Source: JBOHBN01 sp050698355
GTDB taxonomy: Bacteria; Actinomycetota; Actinomycetes; Streptosporangiales; WHST01
DNA length: 34,622 bases
Direction: 5' to 3'
Assembly: GCA_050698355.1 (NCBI GenBank)
Contig: JBOHBN010000169.1
Span: forward strand, 1-34,622
The notes below the pieces were generated by a model, which worked only from the letters and a program-made list of their open reading frames with translations, was not told the origin of the DNA and did not search any database. The position numbers were made by a program, and so were the translations under genes. Shown piece by piece: positions 1 to 8,304 of the stretch (positions within the stretch are counted from its first letter, which is position 1; each line of letters starts with the position of its first letter).

Positions 1-1
1 C

Positions 2-1477
2 GTACTCGCGGGCGGCCGGCTCACGCTCGAGGACTCCTACGCGTACGCCAAGTTCGCCCGAATCGCGTTGCGCAGCAACGACATCGACGCTCGCGCCCGG
101 CCGCACTCGGCGGAGGAAGCCGACTTCCTCGCCTCGTCCGTCGCCGGCACGGGACTCGGCGTCACGTACGCCAACGTCGAGCAGGCGCCCGCGGTCGTGC
201 TCGCCGGGTTCGAGCCGGAGGAGGAGTCGCCGATCGTCTTCCTGCGGCTGCGCAAGGCCAACAGGAAGAACGGCACGCGCGTGTACTCGGTCGCACCGTT
301 CGCGACGCCGGGGGTGTCCAAGACCTTGGGTCGGCTGGTGCCGGCCGCGCCCGGTACGGAACCTGAGGTGCTCGACGCGCTCGGGTCCGTCGACGAGAAC
401 AGCGGCCTGGATGACGCCGGTACGGCCGCGGCAGCCGCGCTGCGCGAGGACGGTGCCGTGCTCATCGTGGGCGAGCGGCTCGCGGGCGTACCCGGCGCGC
501 TATCCGCCGCCGTCAGGCTCGCCGAGACCACGGGCGCCAGGCTCGCGTGGATACCCAGGAGGGCAGGGGAGCGCGGCGCGGCCGATGCCGGCGCGCTGCC
601 CAACGTGTTGCCCGGCGGGCGTCCCGTCACGGACACGAGCGCCCGCAGCGACCTCGCCCGCGTCTGGCCGATGCACGGTATTCCGGACACCGCCGGCCGC
701 GACACCGCGACGATACTGCAGGCGGCGCGGGACGGTGAGCTCGGCGCGCTGCTCGTCGGCGGGGTCGACCCGCACGACCTGCCCGACCCGGACCTCGCGC
801 TCGACGCGCTCGACCACACCCCGTTCATCGTGAGCCTCGAGCAGCGGGTGACCACGGTGACCGACCGGGCCGACGTCGTTCTCCCGGTCGCGGCGGCCAC
901 GGAGAAGTCCGGAACGTTCGTCGACTGGGAGGGCCGGCGCCGCTCGTTCGGCACCGCCCTGGAGAAGACCGGGGTGATGTCCGACCTCGAGGTGCTCGGC
1001 GCGGTCGCCGACCAGATGGACATCCACCTCGGGCTGCCGGACGCGGCCACCGCGCTGCACGAGCTGGACGCGCTCGGCGCCTGGGCGGGCAAGCGCCCCA
1101 CCGCACCGGAGACGTCCGCCACGGAGAAGCCCAGCCCCGAGGCCGGGCAGGCGGTGCTCGCGACGTGGCACATGTTGCTCGACAGCGGCCGGATGCAGGA
1201 CGGTGAGCCGTACCTCGCAGGCACCGGACGCAAGCCGCACGCCCGGCTCTCCGGGCCGACGGCCGTCGAGCTGGGCGTAGTCGATGGCGACGACGTGACC
1301 GTAACGACCGGGCGCGGCTCGGTGACGCTCCCGCTGGTCGTCACCGACATGCCGGACCGCGTGGTGTGGCTGCCGACGAACAGCGAGGGCTGCGCGGTGC
1401 GCCGAACGCTCGTTGCCGACGCCGGCGACCTTGTCGACGTGCGGGCCGCCACCGTCGCAGCGGAGGGCGCGGCGTGA
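2..1477 (+). CDS. nuoG: NADH-quinone oxidoreductase subunit G, C-terminal part (5' end outside window)
   Basis: The reading frame is open from base 2, so the start and the N-terminal ferredoxin-like and Fe-S domains lie upstream of the window. About 491 codons are visible. They cover the molybdopterin-oxidoreductase-like body (for example FLASSVAGTG near the start, and the TEKSGTFVDWEGR stretch near codon 300) and a C-terminal molybdopterin-dinucleotide-binding-like domain (HARLSGPTAVELGVVDGDDV). NuoG is the large peripheral-arm subunit of complex I, carrying Fe-S clusters toward quinone. Assignment rests on these motifs and on nuoH to nuoN directly downstream. Its TGA (1475-1477) overlaps a GTG that opens a bridging mini-ORF to nuoH. 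Confidence 0.93.
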   Translation, partial: VLAGGRLTLEDSYAYAKFARIALRSNDIDARARPHSAEEADFLASSVAGTGLGVTYANVEQAPAVVLAGFEPEEESPIVFLRLRKANRKNGTRVYSVAPFATPGVSKTLGRLVPAAPGTEPEVLDALGSVDENSGLDDAGTAAAAALREDGAVLIVGERLAGVPGALSAAVRLAETTGARLAWIPRRAGERGAADAGALPNVLPGGRPVTDTSARSDLARVWPMHGIPDTAGRDTATILQAARDGELGALLVGGVDPHDLPDPDLALDALDHTPFIVSLEQRVTTVTDRADVVLPVAAATEKSGTFVDWEGRRRSFGTALEKTGVMSDLEVLGAVADQMDIHLGLPDAATALHELDALGAWAGKRPTAPETSATEKPSPEAGQAVLATWHMLLDSGRMQDGEPYLAGTGRKPHARLSGPTAVELGVVDGDDVTVTTGRGSVTLPLVVTDMPDRVVWLPTNSEGCAVRRTLVADAGDLVDVRAATVAAEGAA

Positions 1478-1602
1478 ACCCGTTCTCCCGGATCCCAAAT
1501 GACCACGTTATGTGGGCTCGGTACGACTTCTCGATGCCTGTAGGCATCGAGAAGCCCGGCTTCGCCTCGACAAGTACACGCGGAAAGAGCAGGCGCGTAT
1601 GA
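1474..1602 (+). CDS. bridging mini-ORF between nuoG and nuoH (42 codons)
   Basis: A GTG at 1474 overlaps the nuoG stop as GTGA. The frame stays open for 42 codons and ends at TGA 1600-1602, which overlaps the nuoH ATG as ATGA. Its middle is made of the family-2 repeat and hairpin, so the peptide is probably not a conserved protein. The likely role, by inference, is to carry terminating ribosomes from nuoG to nuoH. Two other gaps in this operon have the same arrangement. Whether it is translated is unknown. Confidence 0.35.
   Translation: MNPFSRIPNDHVMWARYDFSMPVGIEKPGFASTSTRGKSRRV
1497..1554 (+). repeat. family-2 palindromic dispersed repeat, copy 1
   Basis: This copy shares a TGAYCACGKTATGT head, a CTCGGT block and a CTTCTC...GAGAAG hairpin with the two copies around the cytidine deaminase gene (17423-17490 and 17975-18042). 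The hairpin has perfect 12-bp arms, CTTCTCGATGCC (1527-1538) and GGCATCGAGAAG (1543-1554), around a TGTA loop. It lies in the nuoG-nuoH gap, inside an operon, so it is unlikely to be a strong terminator. Confidence 0.7.
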
Positions 1603-2906
1603 ACACGGCGGACGCGCTGGTGCTCGCCCAGCAGGGCGGCGGCCACGCTATCTTCGGGCACGACCCGTGGTGGCTCGTCCTGCTCAAGGCGATCGCCATC
1701 TTCCTCTTCCTGACCGTCATCACGATCTTCAACATCGTGTACGAGCGCAAGGTCGTCGCGCGCATGCAGGTCAGGTACGGGCCGAACCGGCACGGCCCGC
1801 TCGGCTGGGGTCAGAGCCTCGCGGACGGCATCAAGCTGATCCTCAAGGAGGACATCAACCCGCGCGGCGTCGACAAGATCACGTTCTGGATCGCGCCGGC
1901 GATCTCCGCGGGTTCGGCGTTCACCGCGTTCGCGGTCATGCCGTTCGGGCCGGACGTGACCATCTTCGGGCACCGCACCGCGCTCCAGCTCGCCGACTTC
2001 CCGGTCGCGGTCCTGTTCGTGCTCGCGATGGCGTCGCTGGGTGTGTACGGCATCGTCCTCGGCGGCTGGGCGAGCAGCTCCCCGTACCCGCTCCTCGGTG
2101 GGCTGCGGTCCGCGGCGCAGGTGATCAGCTACGAGGTCGCGATGGGCCTGACGTGGGTGACGGTGTTCATGACCGCGGGGTCGCTGTGGACCTCCGACAT
2201 CGTCGCGGCACAGAAGGACTCCTGGATGGTCATCCAGACCGCCTTCGTGCCGTTCATCATCTACTGCATAGCGATGGTCGGCGAGACCAACCGGGCGCCG
2301 TTCGACCTGCCAGAGGCCGAGGGCGAGCTCGTCGGCGGCTTCCACACCGAGTACTCGTCGATCAAGTTCATGAACTTCTTCCTCGCCGAGTACGTGAACA
2401 TGGTGACCGTCGCCGCGCTGGCGACGACGCTGTTCCTCGGCGGCTGGCGCGCGCCCTGGCCGATCTCGCTGTGGGACAGCGCCAACACGGGCTGGTACCC
2501 GCTGATCTGGTTCGTGGCCAAGATCCTGATCCTGCTGTTCGTCTTCATCTGGCTCCGCGGTACGCTGCCGCGGCTGCGTTATGACCAGTTCATGCGCCTC
2601 GGATGGAAGCTGCTCATCCCGGTCTCGCTGGTGTGGGTGCTGTTCATCGGAGCGATGCGGTACGTGTCGCCGTACGGCAATCTGGCCAAGATCGTGGTCG
2701 CGGCCTGCCTCTTGGCGACCTTGCTCATCGGCCTGTCGCTGTGGGACCGCAGCCAGCGCCGGCGCGAGGCAGCCGAGGAGGCAGAGGACACCGAGTACGC
2801 GGATCGGATAGAGGAGGACCCGATGAGCGCGGGCTACCCCGTCCCGTCGCTCGACCTGCCGCACCTGCGCGACGTGCCACACCGGGAGGTGACTCCGCAT
2901 GGCTGA
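1599..2906 (+). CDS. nuoH: NADH-quinone oxidoreductase subunit H
   Basis: This is the membrane-arm subunit at the junction with the peripheral arm, contributing to the quinone-binding chamber of complex I. Typical NuoH stretches are visible: RKVVARMQVRYGPNRHGP, SLADGIKLILKED, VGETNRAPFDLPEAEGELV and GFHTEYSSIKF, within several hydrophobic helices. The 435 residues include a hydrophilic C-terminal extension of about 80 residues, as in other actinobacterial NuoH proteins. I chose ATG 1599 because everything upstream in frame (from GTG 1512) is repeat sequence. The upstream AGAGCAGG is a modest ribosome-binding site and the mini-ORF stop overlaps as ATGA. The 3' end overlaps nuoI by 8 bp. Confidence 0.95.
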   Translation: MNTADALVLAQQGGGHAIFGHDPWWLVLLKAIAIFLFLTVITIFNIVYERKVVARMQVRYGPNRHGPLGWGQSLADGIKLILKEDINPRGVDKITFWIAPAISAGSAFTAFAVMPFGPDVTIFGHRTALQLADFPVAVLFVLAMASLGVYGIVLGGWASSSPYPLLGGLRSAAQVISYEVAMGLTWVTVFMTAGSLWTSDIVAAQKDSWMVIQTAFVPFIIYCIAMVGETNRAPFDLPEAEGELVGGFHTEYSSIKFMNFFLAEYVNMVTVAALATTLFLGGWRAPWPISLWDSANTGWYPLIWFVAKILILLFVFIWLRGTLPRLRYDQFMRLGWKLLIPVSLVWVLFIGAMRYVSPYGNLAKIVVAACLLATLLIGLSLWDRSQRRREAAEEAEDTEYADRIEEDPMSAGYPVPSLDLPHLRDVPHREVTPHG

Positions 2907-3450
2907 TTCCGAACCCGGGCTGCTCGGCTCGGTCGCGGGCTTCGGCGTGACCTTCTCGGCCATGTTCAAGAAGGTCAACACCGAGCTGTACCCCGAAGTG
3001 AAGAAGGTGACGTTCCCGCGCTACCACGGCCGGCACCAGCTGAACCGCTGGCCGGACGGCCTGGAGAAATGCATCGGTTGCGAGCTGTGCGCCTGGGCAT
3101 GCCCTGCCGACGCGATCTACGTCGAGGGCGCCGACAACGCAGACGACGAGCGTTACAGTCCCGGCGAGCGGTACGGCCGCGTCTACCAGATCAACTACCT
3201 GCGCTGCATCCTCTGCGGTCTGTGCATCGAGGCGTGCCCCACCCGGGCGCTGACGATGACCAACGAGTACGAGATCGCCGACGACAACCGCAACGACCTC
3301 ATCTTCACCAAGGAGATGCTGCTCGCTCCGCTCGAGGAGGGCATGGAGGCGCCGCCACACGACATGCGGCTGGGTGACAGCCAGGAGGACTACTACGTCA
3401 ACGCCACACGCGAGGGCGTGAGCACCGAGAAGCCCCGGGAGGACGTGTAA
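2899..3450 (+). CDS. nuoI: NADH-quinone oxidoreductase subunit I, 2[4Fe-4S] ferredoxin-type
   Basis: This 183-residue subunit carries the N6a and N6b clusters that pass electrons toward the quinone site. Two CxxCxxCxxxCP motifs are visible: C58/C61/C64/C68 (CIGCELCAWACP) and C103/C106/C109/C113 (CILCGLCIEACP). The start ATG 2899 is preceded by GGGAGGT with about 8 bp spacing and overlaps the nuoH stop. The TAA stop is followed by a new ATG (TAATG), which opens the next mini-ORF. Confidence 0.97.
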   Translation: MADSEPGLLGSVAGFGVTFSAMFKKVNTELYPEVKKVTFPRYHGRHQLNRWPDGLEKCIGCELCAWACPADAIYVEGADNADDERYSPGERYGRVYQINYLRCILCGLCIEACPTRALTMTNEYEIADDNRNDLIFTKEMLLAPLEEGMEAPPHDMRLGDSQEDYYVNATREGVSTEKPREDV

Positions 3451-3512
3451 TGCCTTCGTTCTCGGTGATCATGAAAGATGTTCCGTGCCCCAGCACGGGT
3501 GATCTTTCATGA
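3450..3512 (+). CDS. bridging mini-ORF between nuoI and nuoJ (20 codons)
   Basis: The ATG at 3450 shares a base with the nuoI TAA (TAATG) and has a good ribosome-binding site, GGGAGG, at 3438-3443. The frame runs 20 codons through the family-1 hairpin and stops at TGA 3510-3512, overlapping the nuoJ ATG 3509 as ATGA. The original nuoJ start was probably the ATG at 3450, with the repeat inserted just after it. The 20-codon leader would then preserve coupling to nuoJ. This is inference from the arrangement. Confidence 0.4.
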   Translation: MPSFSVIMKDVPCPSTGDLS

Positions 3513-3515
3513 TCA
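3466..3515 (+). repeat. family-1 palindromic dispersed repeat, copy 1
   Basis: Perfect 14-bp outer arms, TGATCATGAAAGAT (3466-3479) and ATCTTTCATGATCA (3502-3515), enclose a second stem, CCGTGC/GCACGG. The same outer arms recur at 11049-11098 and 30147-30212. This copy is inside the nuo operon and its right arm contains the nuoJ start codon. Confidence 0.8.
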
Positions 3516-4555
3516 TGGCGCAAGGGGCTGTGTCGGCGGCCGGATTCCCCGCCGAGACCATTGGCTTCTGGTTCGTCTCGGTCCTGCTCGTGGTGGCGGC
3601 CGTCGCGGCGGGCGCCACCCGCAGGTACATCCTCTCGGCGGTCGCGGGCTTCATCGGCCTGATCTGCATCCTGTTCGGTCTTGGGACGCTGCCGATCGTC
3701 GACGGCGCCGAGGCGGCGGCATTCTGGATCTGCTCGCTCGTCGCGGTGCCCGCCGCGGTGACGATGGTCGCGGCGAGGAAGGCCGTGCACAGCGCGCTGT
3801 GCCTCGCCGCGGTGATGATCTCGCTCGCGATCCTGTACCTCGTGCTGAACGCCCCGTTCCTCGCGTTCGTGCAGATCATCGTCTACACCGGCGCCGTGCT
3901 GATGCTGTTCCTGTTCGTCGTGATGCTCGTCGGCGTCCAGTCGGCCGACTCGCTGGTGGAGACGATCCGCGGCCAGCGCGCCGCGGCGATCATCCTCGGC
4001 CTGGGCTTCCTGCTGCTGGTGCTCAGCGGCGTGGGCGCGGCGCTCGCCGGCGCACCCGCCGGCAGCCTGGCGCAGGCGAACTCCGACGGCAACGTCCTCG
4101 GCCTGGCGCGACTGATCTTCACCAGGTACGTGTTCGCATTCGAGGTGACGAGCGCGCTGCTCATCACCGCCGCCGTCGGCGCGATGGTGCTCGGTCACCG
4201 CGAGCGCGCCGATCGGGCGAGCCAGAAGACGCTGCAACGGCGGCGCATCGCCGGTCCGCACCCATCGCCGCTCTCGCCTCCCGGCGTGTTCGCGCGCCAC
4301 AACGCCGTCGACACCCCCGCGCTGCTGCCGGACGGCACGCCGGCCGACGAGTCGGTCCACCCGGTCTTCCAGGGCGGCAGGCGCGAGCACATCAGCGAGC
4401 TTGCGCCGGAAGAGGAGGTCGAGGACGGCCGGTCGACCGTCACCGCGGCGCGGCCCGAGCTCGGCGAGGGCGAGCAGGCCAGCAGCAACGGGAACCGGGA
4501 CAGCAGGTCCGCAGGGACCACCAATGACGACGGGGACGAGGAGGGTGCCTCGTGA
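3509..4555 (+). CDS. nuoJ: NADH-quinone oxidoreductase subunit J
   Basis: This is a small membrane-arm subunit of complex I. About 200 residues form hydrophobic helices (for example FVQIIVYTGAVLMLFLFVVM, the conserved NuoJ helix). A charged tail of about 140 residues follows, of the kind seen in actinobacteria. ATG 3509 and the in-frame ATG 3515 are the only sensible starts. Neither has a Shine-Dalgarno sequence, because the start region is the right arm of a repeat hairpin. Initiation probably depends on coupling to the upstream 20-codon frame (ATGA overlap). The 3' end overlaps nuoK as GTGA. Confidence 0.93.
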   Translation: MIMAQGAVSAAGFPAETIGFWFVSVLLVVAAVAAGATRRYILSAVAGFIGLICILFGLGTLPIVDGAEAAAFWICSLVAVPAAVTMVAARKAVHSALCLAAVMISLAILYLVLNAPFLAFVQIIVYTGAVLMLFLFVVMLVGVQSADSLVETIRGQRAAAIILGLGFLLLVLSGVGAALAGAPAGSLAQANSDGNVLGLARLIFTRYVFAFEVTSALLITAAVGAMVLGHRERADRASQKTLQRRRIAGPHPSPLSPPGVFARHNAVDTPALLPDGTPADESVHPVFQGGRREHISELAPEEEVEDGRSTVTAARPELGEGEQASSNGNRDSRSAGTTNDDGDEEGAS

Positions 4556-4851
4556 CGCCCCTGGCGTACCTGCTGCTGTCCAGCACCCTCTTCCTGATCG
4601 GTATCGGCGGGGTGCTGCTGCGGCGTAACGCGATCGTCGTGTTCATGAGCGTCGAGTTGATGCTCAACGCGGCCAACCTCGCGTTCGTGGCGTTCGCGCG
4701 GATGCACGGCACGCTCGACGGCCAGATCATCGCGTTCTTCGTCATGGTCGTCGCCGCGGCGGAGGTCGTCGTCGGCCTCGCCATCATCGTGGTCATCTTC
4801 CGCTCGCGGAAGTCCTCGTCCGTCGACGACGCCAACCTGCTCAAGTACTAG
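4552..4851 (+). CDS. nuoK: NADH-quinone oxidoreductase subunit K
   Basis: A 99-residue, three-helix membrane subunit with the NuoK signature FMSVELMLNAANLAFVAFA. The glutamate in VELMLNA and the one in AAEVVVGLAI are the conserved intramembrane carboxylates used in proton transfer in this family. The GTG start overlaps the nuoJ TGA by 4 bp and AGGAGGG lies just upstream. The length matches E. coli NuoK (100 residues). Confidence 0.97.
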   Translation: MTPLAYLLLSSTLFLIGIGGVLLRRNAIVVFMSVELMLNAANLAFVAFARMHGTLDGQIIAFFVMVVAAAEVVVGLAIIVVIFRSRKSSSVDDANLLKY

Positions 4852-4867
4852 AAGAGGACGCGAAGAC

Positions 4868-6775
4868 ATGGATCCGGTCCAGGCGAGTGGGCCCTTCTCG
4901 CTCACGTGGCTGCTTGTCGCGCTGCCGCTGGCGAGTTCGGTCATTCTGCTGCTCGGTGGCCGGCGCACCGACCGGTGGGGTCACCTGCTGGGGTGCGCGA
5001 CGCCGATCGCCGCCTTCGTCCTCGGGCTCGTGCAGTTCATCACCCTCCTCGGCCGCGCGCCCGGCAGCCGTTCGATCAACGACCACCTGTTCACCTGGGT
5101 GGCGGTCGGCGGCTTCAAGGTCGACTGGGGCTTCCTCGTCGACCCGCTGTCGATGTGCTTCGTCCTGCTCATCACCGGCGTCGGGTCGCTGATCCACGTC
5201 TACTCGATCGGGTACATGGAGCACGACCCCGAGCGGCGGCGGTTCTTCTCGTACCTGAACCTCTTCGTCGCCGCCATGCTGCTGCTCGTGCTCGGCGACA
5301 GCTACTTCTCCCTGTACGTCGGCTGGGAGGGCGTCGGTCTCGCGTCGTACCTCCTGATCGGGTTCTGGCAGCACAAGCCGGTCGCGGCCGTCGCGGCGAA
5401 GAAGGCGTTCATCGTCAACCGAGTCGGTGACTTCGGCCTGTCCGTCGCGATCTTCTTGATGTTCTCGGCGTTCGGCGCGGTCACGTTCACCGACGTGTTC
5501 GCCAACGTCGACAAGGCCGGTACGGCCACAACCACCGCGATCGGGTTGCTCATCCTGCTCGGCGCGTGCGGCAAGTCCGCGCAGGTGCCGCTCCAGTCCT
5601 GGTTGCTCGACGCTATGGAGGGCCCGACGCCGGTGTCGGCGCTCATCCACGCCGCGACGATGGTGACCGCGGGCGTGTACGTCATCGTGCGTTCCGGTCC
5701 CATCTTCGACCTCGCGCCCACCGCCCAGGTCGCGGTGACGGTGGTTGGCGCGGTGACGCTGCTGTTCGGCGCGCTGATCGGGTGCGCCAAGGACGACATG
5801 AAGCGCGCGCTCGCCGGCTCGACGATGAGCCAGATCGGCTACATGATCCTCGCGGCGGGCCTCGGACCGCTCGGCTACGCGTTCGCGATCGCGCACCTGC
5901 TCGCGCACGGGACGTTCAAAGCCGTGCTGTTCCTCGGCGCGGGCTCGGTGATGCACGCGACGAACGACAACGTAGACATGCGCAAGTTCGGCGGACTGCG
6001 AACAAGGATGCCGATCACGTTCTGGACGTTCGTACTCGCGTGGGCGGCGATCATCGGCGTCCCCGGCTTCGCCGGCTGGTGGACCAAGGACCAGATCATC
6101 GAGGCGGCGTTCGCGAACGGCCCGGTGGCCGGTTGGCTGCTCGGTGGCGCCGCGGCGCTCGGCACGCTGCTCACCGCGTTCTACATGAGCCGCATGGTGC
6201 TGATGACGTTCTTCGGCAAGCCGCGTTGGGACGACGACGTGCACCCGCACGAGTCCGGGCTCGTGATGACGGTGCCGCTGATCATCCTGTCGTTCGGTTC
6301 GGTCTTCGCCGGCTGGTTCCTCATCGGCGGGCAGCGGCTCACCACCTTCCTCGCCCCGACGGTCGGGAAGACCGAGGAAGCCGTGCTGCCGTTCCCCGAG
6401 CAGGTCGCCCAGTTCGGCATCCCGCTGCTCGTGCTGATCGGTCTGGCCATCGCATGGCTGGCGTACGGCCGGCGTCACGTCGCCGCGGTCCAGCCGGCCG
6501 GCAACGCGCTGGTCGTCGCCGGGCGTCGCGACCTCTACGGCGACGCGCTCAACGAGGCGGCGTTCATGCGGCCGGGCCAGTACCTGACCAGGTCGCTGGT
6601 CTCCTTCGACAGCCGCGTGGTCGACGGTGCCGTCAACGGCACCGCCGGCCTCATCGGTAGCGCGTCGACGGCGTGGCGCAAGGTGCAGACCGGGTTCGTC
6701 CGCTCGTACGCGCTGTCGATGCTGGTGGGCGCGTGTCTCGTGGCCGTGCTGGTGATGATGGTGGTGGTCATGTGA
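4868..6775 (+). CDS. nuoL: NADH-quinone oxidoreductase subunit L, antiporter-like
   Basis: The distal antiporter-like subunit of the complex I membrane arm, 635 residues, mostly transmembrane. Visible family motifs are GWEGVGLASYLLIGFW with E154 in the position of the conserved helix-5 glutamate, LLDAMEGPTPVSALIHAATM, and a long C-terminal section containing the lateral helix. ATG 4868 follows AGAAGAGGACG 16 bp after nuoK. The stop overlaps the nuoM GTG (GTGA). Confidence 0.97.
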   Translation: MDPVQASGPFSLTWLLVALPLASSVILLLGGRRTDRWGHLLGCATPIAAFVLGLVQFITLLGRAPGSRSINDHLFTWVAVGGFKVDWGFLVDPLSMCFVLLITGVGSLIHVYSIGYMEHDPERRRFFSYLNLFVAAMLLLVLGDSYFSLYVGWEGVGLASYLLIGFWQHKPVAAVAAKKAFIVNRVGDFGLSVAIFLMFSAFGAVTFTDVFANVDKAGTATTTAIGLLILLGACGKSAQVPLQSWLLDAMEGPTPVSALIHAATMVTAGVYVIVRSGPIFDLAPTAQVAVTVVGAVTLLFGALIGCAKDDMKRALAGSTMSQIGYMILAAGLGPLGYAFAIAHLLAHGTFKAVLFLGAGSVMHATNDNVDMRKFGGLRTRMPITFWTFVLAWAAIIGVPGFAGWWTKDQIIEAAFANGPVAGWLLGGAAALGTLLTAFYMSRMVLMTFFGKPRWDDDVHPHESGLVMTVPLIILSFGSVFAGWFLIGGQRLTTFLAPTVGKTEEAVLPFPEQVAQFGIPLLVLIGLAIAWLAYGRRHVAAVQPAGNALVVAGRRDLYGDALNEAAFMRPGQYLTRSLVSFDSRVVDGAVNGTAGLIGSASTAWRKVQTGFVRSYALSMLVGACLVAVLVMMVVVM

Positions 6776-8304
6776 ATGCCTTCCCGTTCCTGACCGTCAT
6801 CGGGGCAGTGCCGCTCGCCGGGTCGATCCTGGTGGCAGCGCTTCCGGATCGGCGCGACCACCTCGGCAAGTACGTCGCGTTCGGCGCCTCCCTTGTCGCG
6901 CTCATCCTGACCGGCATCATGGCCGCCGGCTTCCAGATCGGCGGCCCGCGCTTCCAGTTCACCGAGCAGTACCAGTGGATCCCGCAGTTCGGTGTCACCT
7001 ACGCGCTCGGCGTCGACGGCATCGCGCTCGTGCTGCTCGGCCTGACCGTCGTCCTCGTGCCGCTGGCGATCCTCGCCGCCTGGCGGGAGACGGGAGCGAA
7101 CGGCGATGCCGGGGGTCGCGGCTACTACGCGCTGATCCTGGCGCTGGAGACGGGCATGATCGGCGTCTTCGTGGCGACCGACCTGTTTCTCTTCTACATC
7201 CTCTTCGAGGTCATGCTCATCCCGATGTACTTCATGATCGGGAGGTACGGCGGAGCGCGCCGGCAGTACGCGGCGGTCAAGTTCCTGCTGTACAGCCTCC
7301 TCGGCGGCCTGCTGATGCTCGCGGCCGTCATCGGGCTCTACGTCGTCGCGAACCAGCAGGGTCACCCGACGTTCCTCTTCGAGACGCTCAGGACGCTCGA
7401 CATCGACCCGACGACGCAGAAGTGGCTGTTCGCCGGCTTCTTCATCGCGTTCGCCATCAAGGCGCCGCTCTGGCCGTTCCACACCTGGTTGCCGGACGCG
7501 GCGACCGAGTCGCGGCCGACCAGCGCCGTGCTGCTCGTCGGGTTGATGGACAAGGCCGGTACGTTCGGTATGATCCGCTACTGCCTGGAGCTCTTCCCCG
7601 GCGGCTCGAAGTACTTCACCCCCTTGGTGATCGCGCTCGCCGTCATGGCCGTCCTGTACGGCGCGCTCGCCGCCATCGGACAACGCGACATCATCCGGCT
7701 GATCGCGTACACCTCGGTGTCGCACTTCGGCCTGATCGTGCTCGGCATCTTCGCGATGACCACGCAGGGACAGGCGGGCGCGACCTTCTACATGGTCAAC
7801 CACGGGTTCGCGACGGGCGCGCTGTTCCTGCTCGCGGGGATCATGATCGCGCGGCGCGGGTCGCGGCAGATCGGCGACTACGGCGGTGTCTACAAGGTGG
7901 CGCCGGTGCTCGGCGGCACCTTCCTGATCGCGTGCCTGTCCGGCCTTGCCCTGCCGGGCCTGTCCAGCTTCGTCAGCGAGTTCCTCGTGCTCCTTGGCAC
8001 GTTCTCGAGGTACAAGGTCGCCGCCGGGTTGGCCACGCTCGGCATCATCCTGGCGGCGTTGTACATGCTGTGGATGTACCAGCGCACCATGACCGGGCCG
8101 ACGACCGCCGCGACCGAGAAGATGCGCGACCTGTCCTTCCGTGAGCGCTGGGTCGTGGGGCCGCTGCTCGTGGGGCTGATCGTGCTCGGGTTCTTCCCCC
8201 AACCGGTGCTGGCGGTGATCAACCCCACCGTGAAGACCACGATGACGCACGTCCACCAAAGTGACCCACCACCGAGCGCGAGCGCCGAAGGGAGCAACCC
8301 GTGA
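6772..8304 (+). CDS. nuoM: NADH-quinone oxidoreductase subunit M, antiporter-like
   Basis: The middle antiporter-like subunit, 510 residues from GTG 6772. This start gives the 4-bp GTGA overlap with nuoL and begins right at the first hydrophobic helix (NAFPFLTVIGAVPLAGS). FILFEVMLIPMYFMIG carries the conserved helix-5 glutamate (E146), and APLWPFHTWLPDAATESRP is a diagnostic NuoM loop. It ends in a short Ser/Pro-rich tail, and its TGA overlaps the GTG of a third bridging mini-ORF. Confidence 0.96.
   Translation: MNAFPFLTVIGAVPLAGSILVAALPDRRDHLGKYVAFGASLVALILTGIMAAGFQIGGPRFQFTEQYQWIPQFGVTYALGVDGIALVLLGLTVVLVPLAILAAWRETGANGDAGGRGYYALILALETGMIGVFVATDLFLFYILFEVMLIPMYFMIGRYGGARRQYAAVKFLLYSLLGGLLMLAAVIGLYVVANQQGHPTFLFETLRTLDIDPTTQKWLFAGFFIAFAIKAPLWPFHTWLPDAATESRPTSAVLLVGLMDKAGTFGMIRYCLELFPGGSKYFTPLVIALAVMAVLYGALAAIGQRDIIRLIAYTSVSHFGLIVLGIFAMTTQGQAGATFYMVNHGFATGALFLLAGIMIARRGSRQIGDYGGVYKVAPVLGGTFLIACLSGLALPGLSSFVSEFLVLLGTFSRYKVAAGLATLGIILAALYMLWMYQRTMTGPTTAATEKMRDLSFRERWVVGPLLVGLIVLGFFPQPVLAVINPTVKTTMTHVHQSDPPPSASAEGSNP

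Noticed and set aside
4841..8259. Long antisense open frames (over 500 codons) opposite nuoL and nuoM
   Set aside because: They are Arg/Asp/His-rich frames mirroring GC-rich coding strands, with no family motifs, while the plus strand encodes intact complex I subunits.
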